NCBI GenBank assembly: GCA_020061145.1
Contig: JAGUYX010000293.1
Span: 1 to 36,483, forward strand
Length of the DNA stretch: 36,483 bases
DNA from: Anaerolineales bacterium
GTDB lineage: Bacteria; Chloroflexota; Anaerolineae; Anaerolineales; DRKV01
Direction of reading: 5' to 3'
The notes beneath the pieces were generated by a model. The model made no database searches, had not been told where the DNA came from, and was given only the letters and a program-made list of their open reading frames with translations. This document shows positions 34,890 to 36,483 of the stretch, piece after piece. The first letter of the stretch is position 1; the number at the start of each line of letters is the position of its first letter. The translations under genes and the position numbers were made by a program.

Positions 34890-34932
34890 GCTGTGTTCCT
34901 TTATTATTCACCTTTGAAAGCCAAGCGCCCCG

Positions 34933-34961
34933 AGTTTAACACGCAGCAGGTGTCTTGTCAA
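34933..34961 (-). promoter_or_regulatory. Promoter of the mtnA-kinase-ahcY operon
   Basis: On the minus strand TTGACA, 17 bp, TAAACT with a TGT before the -10. The -10 ends 43 nt before the mtnA ATG. A clear ribosome binding site lies in the leader. Confidence 0.76.
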
Positions 34962-34998
34962 AGATTTAGTGGATACAAACTCAACGAACCTGATAACA

Positions 34999-35027
34999 TT
35001 GACACCTGACTTCAACCTGGGTTATAA
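34999..35027 (+). promoter_or_regulatory. Promoter of the TPR lipoprotein gene
   Basis: TTGACA, 17 bp, TTATAA (or 18 bp, TATAAG), with the -35 boxes of this and the divergent mtnA promoter 37 bp apart. The leader would be about 50 nt; I see no Shine-Dalgarno sequence before the ATG. Confidence 0.62.
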
Positions 35028-35086
35028 GTGACCCGCAGGCTGGCGTCAAGTCACAGGATAACCATTTAGCTGCAACCGAAACCTCA

Positions 35087-36483
35087 ATGCCCAATTCAAA
35101 CATCTTTCCCAAACTCAATATCCGTCTGTTCTGGATTCCCATTTTTTTGCTTTTGGCAGGAGTAGCCTGCAGCCTGCCGACCCGGCAATCCAACAGCTCT
35201 GAGACTTCTTCGCCTGCCCCGACGACCATACCCCCCACCCCTACTTTCACTCCCACACCGCTCCCTACGGCAACGCCAACTCCCACCCCTTTGCCCGCTG
35301 CCCGCCTGCCCATTGGCGACCGCTGGATATTTTATGGGGATTATGAGGCGGCAGAACAAGAATTTCAACTTGCGCTGCAGAACGATCCGGATCCTCAGGT
35401 GCAGTCAGACGCTCTGCTGGGGATCAGCCGGGTATATTGGCTGAGGGGCGAAATCCCGCGTGCCCTGGAGACTTTGCGCCAGTTAATCGCCGATTACCCA
35501 GATAGCCGCGCCGCCGGACTGGCCTATTATTACCTCGGTCTGGTGTTCAACGCCCTGGATCGTTATGCCGAAGCTGCAGAGGCTTTCCAGCAATTTGCCG
35601 AAATGAACCCGGGGGGGATCGACAGTTATATTTTTGAATGGCAGGCAGACGCCTTGCAGGCAGCCGGCGAGTATGAGCGCGCCCTGGAAGTTTACCGGAG
35701 CGCCGTAGAGACCCCGCGGGGCGGCGACACCTACGATCTGAACATCAAGCTTGCGCTGGCTTACCGTATTAACGGCCAACCGGAGCCTGCCCTGGAGATT
35801 TACCAGGATCTGTTCAACCGGGCAAGCAGCGATTTTCAGCGGGCGCAATTGTTGTTGCTCAGCGGGCAAACCCACCTGGATGCCGGAGAGATCGAAGCCG
35901 GTTTTGCCAGCTACTTACAGGCAGTAGAAAATTATCCCCTGGCTTATGACTCGTATACCGCCCTGGTCGAACTGGTCAATAACGGGAGACCTGTCAGCGA
36001 GCTGGATCGCGGATTGGTAGACTATCACGCCGGTCAATATGGGGTGGCTCTGGCGGCCTTCGATCGCTACCTGAGCAGCCAGCCAGAAGATCTTGAAGGA
36101 GAAGCCACGGCGTATTATTACCGCGGCCTGACCCGCCGTGCGCTGGGAGAATACCAGAGCGCGCTCGAAGACTGGCAGAAAATGATCGATGCGTACCGGG
36201 AAAGCCAGTTGTGGGATGAAGCCTGGGAGCAAAAAGGGTTCACCTTATGGGCGTATCTAGATCGGTACGATGAAGCTGTGGAAACTTTCGCTAATTTTGT
36301 CGAAACGGCGCCGGAACACCCACGCGCCGTCCAGTTTCTGGATTTTGCCGGACGCGTCGCCGAACGAAATGGGGAGCTGGAAACCGCCGCCGCTTATTGG
36401 GATCAGGTGACCATCGATTATCCGGACTCTGAACTGGTTCAGCGCGCTTCGTTTTTAGCCGGGATTTGTTATTATCGCCTGCA
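35087..36483 (+). CDS. TPR-repeat lipoprotein (C-terminus beyond window)
   Basis: An open frame of 465 codons that runs off the right edge and is therefore missing from the ORF track; I translated it by hand. It begins MPNSNIFPKL with a hydrophobic signal and a probable lipidation site in 'LLLAGVACSLP' (Cys28; the Gly at -3 is unusual). A Thr/Pro-rich linker follows (about 42-70, 'PPTPTFTPTPLP'). The rest is a string of TPR-like helical pairs ('GDYEAAEQEFQLAL', 'GLAYYYLGLVFNALDRYAEAAEAFQQF', 'GEYERALEVYRSAV', 'AYYYRGLTRRALGEYQSALEDW'). Such long helical repeat lipoproteins often end in an SLT lytic transglycosylase domain, like the Slt70 superhelix, but that part is outside the window. Otherwise it could be a BamD-like or generic scaffold protein. 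Confidence 0.85.
   Translation, partial: MPNSNIFPKLNIRLFWIPIFLLLAGVACSLPTRQSNSSETSSPAPTTIPPTPTFTPTPLPTATPTPTPLPAARLPIGDRWIFYGDYEAAEQEFQLALQNDPDPQVQSDALLGISRVYWLRGEIPRALETLRQLIADYPDSRAAGLAYYYLGLVFNALDRYAEAAEAFQQFAEMNPGGIDSYIFEWQADALQAAGEYERALEVYRSAVETPRGGDTYDLNIKLALAYRINGQPEPALEIYQDLFNRASSDFQRAQLLLLSGQTHLDAGEIEAGFASYLQAVENYPLAYDSYTALVELVNNGRPVSELDRGLVDYHAGQYGVALAAFDRYLSSQPEDLEGEATAYYYRGLTRRALGEYQSALEDWQKMIDAYRESQLWDEAWEQKGFTLWAYLDRYDEAVETFANFVETAPEHPRAVQFLDFAGRVAERNGELETAAAYWDQVTIDYPDSELVQRASFLAGICYYRL

Noticed and set aside
34981-35368. Minus-strand Gly/Val- and Arg/Gly-rich ORFs near the right end
   Set aside because: Antisense to the Thr/Pro linker of the TPR lipoprotein.

Overview
The window looks like chromosomal DNA of a Chloroflexota bacterium, most likely class Anaerolineae. 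The signs are extracytoplasmic proteins with long Thr/Pro-rich linkers, a mevalonate kinase next to an isopentenyl phosphate kinase, a topoisomerase I carrying an N-terminal DUF5679-like zinc ribbon, an NBR1-Ig-like lipoprotein and moderate GC. This assignment comes from gene content only; there is no rRNA in the window. I see no tRNA, rRNA, insertion sequence, phage gene or CRISPR array. Nearly all the DNA codes for proteins, in six blocks of alternating strand.

Layout. (1) 1-6366, minus: tlyA, lepA, then an envelope-glycan group (flippase-like membrane protein, GT4 glycosyltransferase, methyltransferase and a membrane protein cut by the left edge). (2) 6461-10909, plus: a UbiA-family phosphoribosyl transferase, mevalonate kinase, isopentenyl phosphate kinase, a dNTP triphosphohydrolase and greA, closed by a two-way terminator. 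(3) 11001-19653, minus: ffh-rpsP-khpA-rimM, then dprA-manC-topA and an unrecognised two-helix membrane protein. (4) 19903-31417, plus: degV; a DUF1015 gene, a small unknown gene and a heterodimeric ABC exporter; then a TolB-like propeller protein, an M23 lipoprotein, recA and an NBR1-Ig-like lipoprotein. (5) 31517-34889, minus: mtnA, a PfkB kinase (probably adenosine kinase) and ahcY, a set for recycling SAM by-products. (6) 35087 to the edge, plus: the start of a TPR lipoprotein.

How the genes fit together. MVK and IPK suggest the alternative mevalonate route to IPP. The polyprenyl phosphate made from IPP is the carrier used by the neighbouring UbiA-family enzyme and probably by the envelope-glycan genes. 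The methylthioribose-phosphate isomerase, PfkB kinase and SAH hydrolase clear methylthioadenosine, adenosine and homocysteine from SAM-dependent reactions.

Regulation. Sigma70-type promoters (TTGAC-like, 16-18 bp, TAnnnT, often with an extended TGn) can be read before dgt, dprA, ffh, tolB-like, recA, mtnA and the TPR gene. Several genes that begin a transcription unit have no Shine-Dalgarno sequence and a -10-like hexamer 6-13 nt before the ATG, suggesting leaderless mRNAs. Most genes inside operons have a clear AAGGAG-type site. No obviously novel defence or mobile system is present. The least explained items are the two-helix protein at 11001-12041, the C-terminal domain of the TolB-like protein, the DUF1015/small-protein/exporter operon, and several dyad elements in leaders.
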